NCBI GenBank assembly: GCA_022661535.1
Contig: JAKULF010000010.1
Coordinates: 1,178,001-1,242,000 of the forward strand
Length of the DNA: 64,000 nucleotides
Direction of reading: 5' to 3'
Source: Eutypa lata
Taxonomy: Eukaryota; Ascomycota; Sordariomycetes; Xylariales; Diatrypaceae
In this document: positions 35,257-45,757 of the stretch, piece after piece
Layout: every line of letters starts with the position of its first letter
How positions within the stretch are numbered: the stretch's first letter is position 1
Program-made: the position numbers and the translations under genes
The notes under the pieces: generated by a model
The model's input: the letters and a program-made list of their open reading frames with translations, nothing else
What the model was told of the DNA's origin: nothing
Databases searched by the model: none

Positions 35257-36137
35257 TCAATCCTGGGTGGTTGGTGGCGCTACTGATAGTGGCGGCGGTG
35301 GGGGATCCGTGACTGGCTCTAGCCCGTTCTTCACCTTGGTGAACCAACCAGGCGGCCACCACCCATTCATGAAAATCGTATGCGTGACCTTGCCCTTGAT
35401 GAGCGCCATCGGCAGCGGCCCGAAATCACGGCTATCCCGAGACCAGGGCAGGTTATCTCCCGTGATGTAGCAGTGACCGGGCGGGACCTATTTTTGGGAG
35501 GGGAGGAGGGGGTGTTGGTGTTCCCCCACCACCACCCGAGAGTCAGTACCTGACTCATACCATACCATACCATACCATACCATACCATACCATACCATAC
35601 CATACCATACCATACCATACCATGCCGTATAAACCATAGCCTTCTTGAAAGAATCTAGCGCTCTCTCCCGATCGTCGCAGAAACCAGCTACAGAGAAGAA
35701 GAAAGAGGAAAAACTTAAATAAAATAGAAACTCACCTGCATCATCTTCTCGCTCCCGGAGTCCGGCGAGTTCAGCAGTACGTAGTCTCCGGGCAAGCCCA
35801 TGACGCGCTTGACGCCCTCATCTCCTCTTGACCTGTATGACGTTTGGGGTTGGTTAGCTATGTGTGGATATGTATTTCTCTTTTTTCCAGTAGATGGACA
35901 GCTTAGGGGGCCAAATTCTATGAGGAAGGGTCCCCCTCTCCGCGGCCTTTACTGCATAAAAAGCTGTAGTCAAGAAAATACGCGAAGCCCTCCCTAGTGC
36001 ACCTTCTCTCATCGCCGTAAGACGTGCAAGGTTTCGTAGAAGCGGAAGAAAAAAAAATGCCTCCCAGCCAGAAGAAGAATAGTTGCAAAGAGAACGTCCA
36101 ATACAAATTTTGTATATATATTTTACAAAGAAGAAAA

Positions 36138-36168
<31 letters not shown>

Positions 36169-36430
36169 TAAAACATAGAACATACCTCCTCTCAGCAGCC
36201 CCCACAACAGGGATGGCATACAAGACGCAATCGCCGACGGCGACGCCGCGGCCGCGCCGCGCCCCCCGGTCCACGGCGAACCACTGCCCGTCGACCAGGA
36301 ACGTCGGCAGCATCGAGGGCCCCCAGCCGGGCGCCGCGCTGTACCCGTGCGCGAAGGCCACGTGCAGCAGGGCCGCGCCTTTCGCTGTCCAGAGGAACAC
36401 CCGGAGGGGGTGGCCTAGGAGGGCTGGCAT
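35257..36430 (-). CDS. IMP1: Mitochondrial inner membrane protease subunit 1 (S26 signal peptidase)
   Basis: Type I signal peptidase-like serine protease that removes sorting signals from proteins reaching the intermembrane space. Three exons: 36430-36186, 35832-35736 and 35487-35257; 190 aa, the usual size. One N-terminal hydrophobic segment anchors it (about residues 11-27). The catalytic serine lies in WGPSMLPTF (S39). The catalytic lysine is in VKRVMGLPGDYV (K90), restored by splicing AG|G. The third signature GHCYITGDNLPWSRDSRDFG follows, then PMALIKGKV. Both introns are long for this genome (353 and 248 bp) and each carries a microsatellite: an A4-6T tandem in the first and thirteen CATAC units in the second. 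Exon 1 is strongly GC-rich. It is convergent with VAC8 and not functionally tied to it. Confidence 0.94.
35556..35620. repeat. (CATAC)13 microsatellite in IMP1 intron 2
   Basis: Thirteen perfect tandem copies of CATAC, inside the second intron of IMP1. Confidence 0.95.
36138..36173. repeat. A-rich hexanucleotide microsatellite in IMP1 intron 1
   Basis: Tandem TAAAAA-type units (about five), inside the first intron of IMP1, next to TA-rich sequence. Confidence 0.85.
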
Positions 36431-38051
36431 TTTTTCTTCTTGCCTTCACCGTTTTGGGGGGTACATACAAGGGGGTGGGTGGTGAGATGGTGCACCAGAT
36501 TAAAAGAGGAGATAAGGAAAGTTAGGTAGGTAGGTAGGTAAGATGCCTGCCGTCTGTCTGCTCACTGAGCGAGCGGGTAGGTTTTTCTTTAACGAGGGGT
36601 GCGATAGGCAATTAATGAAAATGAGATTGTAGAATTTTCTCTTTCCCGAAATCATTGGTAGCAGCGCAGGAGATGGACGGCGTGTCGTGATGCATGTTTC
36701 CCGCGAATATATTCAGTAAGTTGTTAGACTGCCGGACTTCGGAGACTGACTGCACCTTTGCTCGGTGAGAGGACCCCCACGTATTCTATCTAGCGTGGCG
36801 GCTATGATTGGCTGCTCACCGAACCATAGTCACCGGGGTATTGTTTGCAGATATCAAATATCAAAATCATTACTTCTTTCTTAATTTCCACATTGAGTGA
36901 AAAGTAGGATGGATAGATAGATAGAGATATTTAGATGCCAAAAGAAAAAGTATTTAAGGAAAAGGAAACTAGGTTCCAAAAAAAGAATTTAGGAAAAAAA
37001 ATAAGAGAAGGAAGCATTAAAGAATCTAAGGAGGGATCAAGGCGGAAGAACAATCCGAAGATTGGCACTCCCGGGGGTAGGACTTCAATCCGTTTAGATT
37101 CATTAAGCCCAAAGTTTGCTACGGATCAGGGATTCGAACGTGGTATCTGGAGATTCAACTGAGTTGTCTGAATCAAAGGGTGTGCGGTCATACCACTATT
37201 CAAACTGGACGCCTGAACGAAACATTGACTTTGTTAGAAATAGTACTCCTATTGCACCATATATGCCCTTGGTCGCTGTAGTAACTATATGAACCATTAG
37301 GAAAGGCTTTAATCATTTCCGAGGTTAAGGAGAAAACATTTCTTCACAATTTCACCTAGTACATGACCCTACACCAACAAGTGCAATTACGTACATACAC
37401 CTTTAGGAACTATTGCCAGCAATCATGGTTGGTTGTATTGCGGAATACAGCTGCTGGCTTGGATCATTGTCTGGTCAGCTATAGACCCGGGGAATCTGTT
37501 TACTGGCGCTCAGCATAATATGGCATCAGGTCATATTCGGCCATATAATTCAAAAAACTTTTTCATTCTATTATGTTAACTTTTGCACCGACATCAAGTC
37601 TACAGGGCAACTTGATATGTAAGATATTCAGGACTAGTCACATCTTTGCGAGTAAATAAACATTACATATTAAAGGCTAATCAACTCTCATCAAGTATGT
37701 TACCGTTTTCCCTTCCTATATCATCAAGGAATGGAATACCTTCATGACTACCTAGGTCTACCCTGATTTCTAGACTTTGAGGCTCTTGAGGCTCAATACA
37801 TTGTTGAGCTACAGCAGTGTTAGTTGCGGGTCGCTGGGCGACTTGCCCCTGGCCCGTCAGATTCGTGTACTGTGATTGGCCAATGCAAACCCTGCAGCTC
37901 GGCTAAGCTCCATCCCCAGCTTCTCCAAATATTTAGACCAGACGTCACATCATCTCCTGCGTTTTTGAAAAGTATTCATGCAGGCACAAAGTACATAACC
38001 GCCCAACCTAGCCTCTTTCCCACGAGATAAAGTTCGAAAGAGAGCGAAAAA
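36431..38051. other. Divergent intergenic region IMP1/mtIF3
   Basis: About 1.6 kb with the promoters of both genes. A TAGG tandem (GGTAGGTAGGTAGG) lies near 36524-36538. The frame 36935-37162 (+) is Lys-rich by A-rich composition and not credible. A tRNA-like fragment at 37112-37215 is listed separately. Confidence 0.5.
37112..37215 (-). other. Degenerate tRNA-like sequence
   Basis: Minus strand: GGCGTCCAGTTTGAATAGTG resembles an acceptor strand plus D arm, and CGTTCGAATCCC resembles a T loop. There is a possible Gln-like CTTTGAT anticodon loop, but the anticodon stem does not pair and no matching 3' acceptor strand is seen. Probably a tRNA relic or tRNA-derived repeat, not a functional gene. 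Confidence 0.35.
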
Positions 38052-38495
38052 ATGCGACACACGTCCTGCACATTCTCGCCCGCACGAGCACTCCGCCAGA
38101 TCTTCCTCCTCTCAAGCAGTAGCAGCCCCGCCGCCAACAAGAATGTCTCAACCATCCCCGCCCCTCTCCTTCTCGTCGGACGGCGAGCAATACCAACGAC
38201 GACGACGACGACATTACTTGCGAAACCCGCAATACCCACACCCACAATACGCACCCTGACAACGACCGCTAGACTCCAGAAGCGCAGCAGCAGCAGCAGC
38301 AACAACAGCAACGGAGGCAAGCAAACGCAAAAGCAGCGTCCAGCCGACGGGCAGATCCCGTACAAATGGGTGCGAGTAGTGCAAGAAGACGGGTCGCTAT
38401 CGGAGCCGCAGCGGACCATGGACGTGCTACGGGACATGGACCGGGTGACGTACTCGTTAGAGATGGTAGCGCCACCACCTGAAGAACGGAAAGCC

Positions 38496-38530
<35 letters not shown>

Positions 38531-39080
38531 AGAAGACGATGAAGATGCCGACCTCTACGAAGATGCAGAACCAGCCCGACCGCGACACATAATAGCGGGG
38601 CCCCCCGCCGCCATATGCCGGATAATCGACCGAGCAGCGGCGGCGGCGGCGGCCTACGAGGCGAAGAAGGCGGCGCGCCAGAAGGCCGTGAACACGAAGG
38701 AGCTGGAGCTGAACTGGGCGATCGCGCCGAACGACCTGGCGCACAAGACGCGGCGGCTGCGCGAGTTCCTGGGCAAGGGGATGCAGGTCGAGGTGATGCT
38801 GGCGAAGCGGCGGCACGGGCGCGTGGCGGCGCGCGCCGAGTCCGAGGCCGTGCTCGCGGCCGTCAGGGAGGCCGCCCTGGCCGTCCCCGGCGCCAAGGAG
38901 AGCAAGAAGATGGATGGCGAGGTCGGCGGCGTCGTGAGGGTCTTCTTCGACGGGCCTTCGGGGAAGGAGAGGAAGAGGTTGGCTGCGCAGGCTGCGGAGG
39001 CTGCGGAGAGGGCGGAGGCGACGGAGGGGACGGCGCAGGTTGCGGAGGGGGCGCAGAAAGTGCCGGGGCAAGAAGAATGA
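38052..39080 (+). CDS. Mitochondrial translation initiation factor IF-3
   Basis: Single exon, 342 aa. Binds the small mitochondrial ribosomal subunit and favours correct start-codon selection; the yeast counterpart is Aim23. The N-terminus is basic and Ser/Thr rich with few acidic residues, fitting a mitochondrial targeting sequence. The IF3 N-domain is recognisable near residue 98 (GQIPYKWVRVVQEDGSLSEP). The C-domain carries the strongest match, KELELNWAIAPNDLAHKTRR followed by LREFLGKGMQVEVMLAKRR. Between the two domains is an insertion with a run of fourteen or so Glu followed by Asp (coded by GAA/GAG tandem, about 38497-38545) and an Ala-rich stretch, longer than in bacterial IF3. The C-terminus is an Ala/Glu-rich tail. 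Codon use turns strongly GC-rich after about 38630. Confidence 0.88.
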
Positions 39081-39849
39081 AGGGGCGAGGGGGATTAGGG
39101 GGGGTTTGTACAAGTAAAGGGATTGGTTTGAGTGAAATGTGCAGTTGGTTTGAGCTGGGTCTCTGGACAGCTTGAATTGTTAACCGAGCCCCTTCATATC
39201 TAGGTTTCACGAGCAGGATCTTCGAAGATGACATATATTTACCATAGATGTACATAAGTCACGGCAACAGCTTGTATAAAGTATGCAGGATGCAAACCCA
39301 ACTTTCTAACTTACCGAGTCCGTATAAAACGATACCAACCTAGGTACCTATATATCTATCTGTGTGTGTATACATACAGCAGTCACGCGGAATCCAACGA
39401 ACGATTGGAAATAGGCCAAAAAGCAATATGTCTCTCTTCCCGTCCCAGCAAAGTCTATATCTGTACATACATAGGTAGTAGTAGTAGTAGTAGTAGTAAG
39501 TAAACCACAATACTACAAATTCAAATCTCCCTCTTTTCTCAACATTTTCAAGTAGCCCCCCAGGCCAAAACAAAAAGGTAAAATGTTATTAAAAATATAC
39601 ACGAAGGTTTTTTCTATTCATAATTCGTCCCAGGCAATCTGTTCCATCCGAGTAGAATATTGCTGGCTGGCTTTACACGAAGTTTCTTTTTTCTTGTTGG
39701 TAGTTTAGGTAGGTTGGTTAGGTGTTTGGTATGCTTTGTTGTAGTATGTAGTGTAATAATAATGAACCTTATTATTCTTTTATTTTATTTTCAAATTCTT
39801 CGCATGTTCCTGTTGTCTCTGTCTCTCTGCCTTCCTACTTGCCTCTCTC
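39081..39849. other. Convergent intergenic region mtIF3/GH76
   Basis: About 770 bp. It contains a perfect (GTA)8 tandem at 39475-39498 and T-rich sequence near 39680-39850. It holds both 3' UTRs; no gene seen. Confidence 0.55.
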
Positions 39850-41340
39850 TTAATCCTTCATGAGGAAGATACAACCGCCTAGAACGCTCAGCGCCACACC
39901 CGACGTCAGGAAGCCGGCAGCGATGCGATCGGCGGTGGTGATGGGCTCGAGATGTGGGATCTTGCCCATGGTGGAGGCGCCGGCATTGACGTCGCCCGTG
40001 GAGGTACCGCCCGTGTCGGCCGTTACGGGCCCGACCGTCTCCTTGGTGACGAGAGAGTACTGCATGGCGGAGAGGGCGCTCATCTGCTCGCCGACGCCGA
40101 CAAGGCCGTCAAAGGCGGCGCCCTTGGTCCAGTCGGAGCCGCACGCGGTGCCCGGCGTGCCCCGGAAGTCCGGGGCCCCCGTGGTGCCGGAGCACTGCAG
40201 CGCGGCGGCTTGGGCGCTGCTTTTGATCAGCGGGCTCAGCGTGTCGAAGGTGAAGGGCGCGATCTGGCTCGTCGACGCCATCCACCGCAGCAGGTAGCCC
40301 TTGAAGGTGCGCTGGTCGATGTTGCAGCCGCGTACCGGGTCGCACGACCGCTCGATGGCGATGTTGTTCGGGAAGAAGATCTCGGCCGACCGCGACACGA
40401 GCCCCTGGGTGCGCGCCTGCCACCGCTCGTCGCCGCCCGTGAAGTTGTACATCATGGCCGCGCCCTGCATGAAGATGCCCGCATTGTACGTCCACTGTGA
40501 CGCGTCGTGGTTGTCGCAGTCGTTGTTGACGTTAGCGCCGTCGTAAACGTTGAAATCTGGGTCGATGAACTCGTGAAGTTCCATCCAGTCCCAGATCGTG
40601 CCCGCCCAGTCCGCGTAGGTCTCGTTGCCCGTGTACCGCGCCAGCCGCGCCGCGATGTTGAAAAAGCAGCCGTTCGAGATGGAGTTCTTGTAGTTGTATC
40701 CGTTGTTGAACGGGAAGATCTGCCACCGCAGCCCCCCGCTGCAAACCGTCTCCTCGTTCCACCGCTCGACGTACTCGTTGAACACGGCCTGTACTAGGGC
40801 AAGCCATTGCGGCTCGCCCTCCGGTGGGTTCTGGAAGTTGGCCTCGACCGCCATCATGGCTGTCATGGTCCAGAAGCCTTGGTCATCATTTCCCAGTGTG
40901 CTTGTCTGGTTTTGCGGCATGAAGTCCGCGTCGTCACCTACCTGGTGCTGTATCGCTTGGAAGGTCACATCGTTGTACGTCTCATCCCCCGTATATAACC
41001 AATAGTCGATCATAGTACCAAACATAGCACCAGCCTCCCACCCTGCGGAGGACGTTAGTAACGGATGATGGCCCAAAACAAACAAAAAACTCCGACTTAC
41101 AGAAGTAGGGATCGGGAAGATTGCCCGGTACATCCCCGGTGTTGTTTCCGGTGTAATACTTCATCAACCCGAACGCAACCGTGCTTGCCGCATCCTTGAT
41201 AGATGCTAGTGCTTGTTAGCAGGAGGAAGACGGGAACTCTTATATTGCAACATACCCTCATCGTTCCAGTCGACTTCAATGGCGGTTATAACATTGGTGA
41301 AGAGACTGAGGACGCCTGCGATTCGCAGGTCTACACGCAT
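39850..41340 (-). CDS. GPI-anchored GH76 alpha-1,6-mannanase, DFG5/DCW1 family
   Basis: Cell-surface enzyme of glycoside hydrolase family 76. Dfg5/Dcw1 proteins are thought to cut the GPI glycan and transfer GPI proteins into the cell wall. Three exons: 41340-41256, 41205-41101 and 41042-39850; 460 aa. The N-terminus [20 protein letters not shown] reads as a signal peptide. Next come [20 protein letters not shown] and, across intron 2, [30 protein letters not shown] carries the paired aspartates (about residues 115-116) that are catalytic in GH76. Further family motifs: [37 protein letters not shown] and [18 protein letters not shown]. Several NxT/S sites are present. The C-terminus has a Gly/Ser/Thr-rich spacer and a final hydrophobic tail ([20 protein letters not shown]), fitting a GPI signal. 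The last exon is strongly GC-rich. Confidence 0.93.
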
Positions 41341-42966
41341 TTTCTAAACGAGCGAAACGGGAGTGTGAGAAGGGACCAAAGGAGTGGACTCGACTAAGTA
41401 GAGCCGAAGCAAAAAGGTTAAAGAAGGAATAAATTATTAGGTCAATAGCACATCTCCCCTTAGAACAGCTGAATGAACGACAACAAACAACGAGTAGATT
41501 ATTTCGTCCTAACTCTACTACAATTCGAAGGTATCAAGAATGAAAGAATAGATCACACAAGCGCGGCTCCGTGAATAATGTCGCCAGGACCAGAAATGAA
41601 TGAATTGGTTATTACAAAGAGGGGCTCGACCTGGAGCTATTCGCACAAAGAAGAGAACGGACAAGGGGACAGACAAACAAGCGTCGCGCCGCGAGCCAAA
41701 GTGAACGAAGCTTCAGTCTAGAAGCCTTTTTGGGGTGGGAAAGGAAATGACAGAAACGAAATACGAGTAGCAAAAGGGGATAGGTAGAGGTGGTTTTGTT
41801 TCCGCCCCTACCGTCCTGCGATCTGGTCCAGCCGTCTAGAATGCTCGCCAAGCCGAGAACCGCAGATCTGATCAATTAAACTAAGGCCCCATTGGGAGAA
41901 GAGCAATGGGGGGGGGAAGACATGCTCGGCTCCAGATCTCCGTTAGGTGTCACGGTGTGTGTGTGTACCTATGTGTGTGCATGTGCTTGCTACTGCTGGG
42001 CGCGCGAACAACGGATTCCCAATTTGGGGCATGAGGCTGTGCAAATTGACGCGGCCCCATTCTGTGCACTCTGCTGTCTTGAAACGACTCCGGTTGGAGA
42101 TGCTGGGTGGATCGTCTCATGAAGCACCTGTAGATCCAACTATGGCAGGTTATTGCATGGAATTGACGTCTGTAACGCGGAAAACAGGTTAAGTTGTGCA
42201 ATTACTGAAGCACACAGCCTTCTTCTTGGCACTGATATGCATTTGTCCATAACAACTTGCAACTGAAGCCATGTCTTTCTGATGAATTGCATGTTCAGGT
42301 AAGTTGGGACGACGAGTGCTCGAGCTGGGGAAGTTCGAGTCGAACAATGAATGGTACCCTATTGCTCTAATCCCTGTAAGAAGCCAGAAGAGGAGACCGC
42401 TGGCTGGACCTGGGGTTACTGGGGATGCATCCGCAAAATCCACTACCAATGGCTGCCATGGTATCCGAAAGGCGCTAATGCAAGGGGTACCTGTCTAACT
42501 TAGGAGGTATTGTTCACTGACGGCTTGGCTATTAAAGCAGCGCTGGATCTCCTGAAGTTAAACTTGAAATTTGACAATAATTACCTCGTGTGAAAGTTGT
42601 GCTTCTCGAGTTGTTTCACTGAGCGACACACACGAACTCGTTACCCACTAGAAACATGGCTGAACCTTTTGTACTCACACCTTCCTTCCAGTTATATAAA
42701 CGCCGGGTTAGACAAATGGTCAAGTCAACATCTTCGCATAACTACAAGGTACTTTTCGCTTATACCTTGCATCAAATAATGAGTGAGGTATCTTCAAGAG
42801 ATAGGAATAACATAAAAGGTATCAAGAATTTAAAGAGCTACAAACTTTTTTGCAGGTTATGTGCTAATACCCTGCACAGTAATAAACCAAACTTGAAATC
42901 TAAGCAAATGTCTGACTCGGAAACTTCCGTAGATTCCCTCCCATCTTCTGTAGATTCCCACACCCT
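41341..42966. other. Intergenic, no gene recognised
   Basis: About 1.6 kb. The left part is the promoter of the GH76 gene; the right part holds the 3' UTR of the NAP-family gene. A GTGTGT run lies near 41955-41975. A 104-codon ATG frame at 42656-42970 (+) overlaps the end of the NAP-family gene and has no recognisable motif. Confidence 0.45.
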
Positions 42967-44165
42967 TTAGGTCCTACGTTTCTTAGAAGGTGGTTCAGAG
43001 TTTCCATTAACCTGGTTCTCTTCCTCGTCCTCGCCCTCATCGTCATCCTCGTCCATTTCATCCTCGAGGAGCTCCTCAAAGTCGAGCTCACTCATTTCAG
43101 CTGCCTCTTGGCCTTGGGCTACATTGCGTCAGCCATATGGTACTTGAGTTATTTTGTGTGCATATTTGGAAACACTTACTGAAATACTTGATAGCATTTG
43201 GCCAGAGATCCTCAGTAATGGCAACGGCCAGCTCCTCTCCGTCGGGGAAGATCTCAAGCGCTAGAGACTCGTCCTCATCCTCATCTTCGTCATCTTCTTC
43301 ATCCTTGTCGTCCTTAGGCTCGGCCTTGCCCTCCGCCCTGAGGCGACGCTCCTTTTGCTCCTTTTCAAGAGCAGCTTGGCTCTCCTCAACACTAACACGG
43401 GGGCCTCGGTAACCAAACCAAGTGAAGAAACTTAGTCCCCCGAGGCCGGTCTCGGCAATCTTATCTTTGAGAGCCTTCTCATCAGGGGTGAAGTTCTCAA
43501 TCAGCTTGGGCTTGGCGCTGTCTTCTCTTGATAGCTTCTTGTCCTGCTCCCAAACCTTCATGACGAGGTCGAGAATGCCATCCGTCAGGTCCTTACCCTC
43601 CTTCCACTTGATAGGAACAGGCTCGCTGACAAGACCTGACCATTCATCCTTGGATTGACGGTACCAGAACTTCTTCTCAAGGACCGTGTTCTCGAAGTAC
43701 TCATTCTCATCAAATTCGAATTTGATGGCTACGCTGCGAGGGTCTCCCTTGGCGCCATTCTCGACCTCAAAGTGGGAGACGGTGATGTTCTTCAGGGATG
43801 ACAAGAACACGGCCGAGTCAGTAGGGTGAATGTAATGGTCAACATCCGACGGTGCTTGCTCAAAGACCAGGGCCCAGAAGTTAGGTATCTGCGCAATTGC
43901 CTTCTCTCGCTTTTGATAAAGCGGTTGTGTGAGCTCGAGATGCTTGCGGGCTGAATTGAGGTTAGTAGGTGAATAGCATCAGGAAGTGCGACCAAACGGT
44001 AATGTATATTGACGTTATTGCATTTTCATTATAAGAAGATATTGAAATGATTTTTTTTAAGGTCCACTTACTTATCTCAGTCTCAACATCTTCAAATTCC
44101 TTCTCGATATCTCTCAATTCCTCGTAGGTGATGGGGCAGGAAAGCTCTTCCTTAGCGTCGGCCAT
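42967..44165 (-). CDS. NAP-family histone chaperone, Vps75/SET-like
   Basis: Nuclear histone H3-H4/H2A-H2B chaperone of the nucleosome assembly protein family; Vps75 works with the Rtt109 acetyltransferase. Three exons: 44165-44072, 43950-43180 and 43118-42967; 338 aa, all in phase. The N-terminal helix (YEELRDIEKEFEDVETEI) starts the dimerisation coil, continued after intron 1 by RKHLELTQPLYQKREKAIA. The earmuff core shows IPNFWALVFEQAPSDVDHYI, FEFDENEYFENTVLEKKFW and GGLSFFTWFGYRG. An internal acidic/Lys segment (DKDEEDDEDEDEDE) precedes the last core helix ITEDLWPNAIKYF. The tail is strongly acidic and ends PPSKKRRT, a plausible nuclear localisation signal. The length and FFTWFGYRG-type motif favour SET/Vps75 over Nap1 proper. 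Confidence 0.9.
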
Positions 44166-44894
44166 AGCTACAAGCTATGTGTAATTGATTCTTCGACTAC
44201 TTGATTCAAATGGGACTCAATGCCTTTAATAATGCGAATATGAATATCGAGCCGGATATACGAGATAGATACTCTAGTAATTGACTGCTAACAATTGATT
44301 TTCTTATTGACCACTTGTGTTGTGGATGTGAAAAGTTTCGAGATACAAATTTTTATGCAATTTTTCCTTGTCGATCAGATATTCATTCACCACCTTCTTC
44401 CCGTCGGTGAGGTCAGTGCAACCCCGGTTTTCTTGGCAAATCTGTTAACGCGCAGTGGTTAGCTCATCCACTAGAGCTCTACCTTCGTAGGTACTTAAGT
44501 ACATACATATGCATGCATATACAAGGTCTTGGCAGGAACCGATCGCATAAACCGGAGAAACTAGTGGATCTGCTATGAACTGCAGAGATCTGGCTGTCTA
44601 CAAACCTACCAGTGCTATTACCTAGTACAATATATACATAGAGTCTTTAAGAGAACTATTAACTAACTGATGGTGGTGATCTTACTAGTTATAACGGTAA
44701 TTCATAGATGATCATAAGCCTTAATAACTGCAGGTGGTCTAACAAAAGCTAAATAAATCCCATGTTTCCATGAAATCCTCAGAGCCCCCCTGAGTACACT
44801 AGAAAGTCTCCCTACCTGGTCCATCTTCGTAAAATATAGCGACATTCTAATACAGATGAGGCCAATCGGAGCTAGTATCTCAGTTGGCTGCTAT
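44166..44894. other. Intergenic, no gene recognised
   Basis: About 730 bp upstream of the NAP-family gene and downstream of the CVNH gene. Contains an ACATACATATGCATGCATAT stretch near 44500-44520. No gene seen. Confidence 0.5.
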
Positions 44895-45757
44895 TCAATT
44901 TAGTCCCTTTCTAATCGTCACCATAGTTAGTTCCGGCACTTGGGGCTTTGTCGGACTGGGCGCCCTTCTAGCTTCTGTGACAGTCATGACAGGCTCATCC
45001 CACGTCTCTTCACAGGGTTCTGTGCAAGCTTTATCTTTATCATCTTTCCCTGGCTGCCATCCCTTAGGCTTGCAGTCGTCGTAGTCCCGTCGTAGCTTAT
45101 CAGGGTCTGTTATCCCAAAACAAGAGAGATATCCGAACCAATTATGAAGAATGTCGCCTACATCGAAGCCCACACCATTAGTTTATCTCGAGGTGCCACC
45201 TTGATGGGAAACACTGGTAGGGAACGCACCCATATTAATAGTAGTCGGGTACCAGCCTACGACTCCGGCCAGTAGTTCTTTCGCACAGTTGCATGTGAAA
45301 GTAATACCGTCTTCAAGAATCCTACAATCATTACAGCTACCGGAAAACTCGCCACTAAGTATGAGAGAGGATCAGCAATCGATTAGTCCATGGTCACTAC
45401 ATATGTGTAACTGGTCCTCCCAGCTGGTATTTATTGTGTGGCATGATAGGAAGAGAAAAATATGCAGAATTAGATGATATTAGAGACGTAGAAAGAGGTA
45501 TTGACTCACTTCTTAGCTGCTGCTAAACTCCCTTGGTAATTCGCGAGACAGTTATCAAGGTTGAGCCGAGTCTCTTGGACAGTGTTGCATACGTGATCGG
45601 CACAATTTGCAGAAGCTATGTAGGCGTTCCCGTCCTTTAAAACAGACCACTTTAGTTGGCAGCTTTCCAATTGGAAGCCGAAGGCGTTTATGTTGATCAT
45701 GAAGAAGGACCATAGCGCGATGAATGTAAGGAACTTAGAACTCGAAACCTCCATCAT
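44895..45757 (-). CDS. Secreted cyanovirin-N homology (CVNH) lectin-like protein with Cys-rich tail
   Basis: Three exons: 45757-45510, 45354-45230 and 45157-44895; 211 aa, in phase. The N-terminus (MMEVSSSKFLTFIALWSFFM) is a signal peptide. The mature part shows the two-fold CVNH layout. Repeat one: FQLESCQLKW, SANCADHVCN and RLNLDNCLANYQGSL. Repeat two: FSGSCNDCRILEDG, TFTCNCAKELLAG, then TINMGDILHNWFGYLSC across the second junction. CVNH domains bind mannose-type glycans. Beyond the domain there is an extension of about 75 aa, charged, with two more Cys pairs (DDCKPKGW, ACTEPCEETWDE), which I do not recognise. A small secreted Cys-rich protein in an accessory region fits an effector or self-glycan-binding role; that is inference. 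The first intron is 155 bp. It borders a decayed region on its upstream side. Confidence 0.78.

Noticed and set aside
35556..35620. Regular repeat array considered as CRISPR-like
   Set aside because: Uniform 5 bp units with no spacers, inside a fungal intron: a microsatellite.
36935..37162. Lysine-rich plus-strand frame of 75 codons
   Set aside because: Explained by A-rich composition and overlaps the tRNA-like relic.
38457..39113. Long antisense frame opposite mitochondrial IF3
   Set aside because: Leu/Arg/Phe-rich mirror of GC-rich and GAA-repeat coding sequence; a shadow of the real gene.
42656..42970. 104-codon ATG frame on the plus strand with upstream TATATAAAC
   Set aside because: No recognisable motif, overlaps the 3' end of the NAP-family gene and lies in AT-rich sequence; chance is more likely.
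44440..44500. GCGCAGTGGTTAGCTCATCC, resembling the D arm of a tRNA
   Set aside because: No T loop or acceptor pairing is found at the right distance on that strand.
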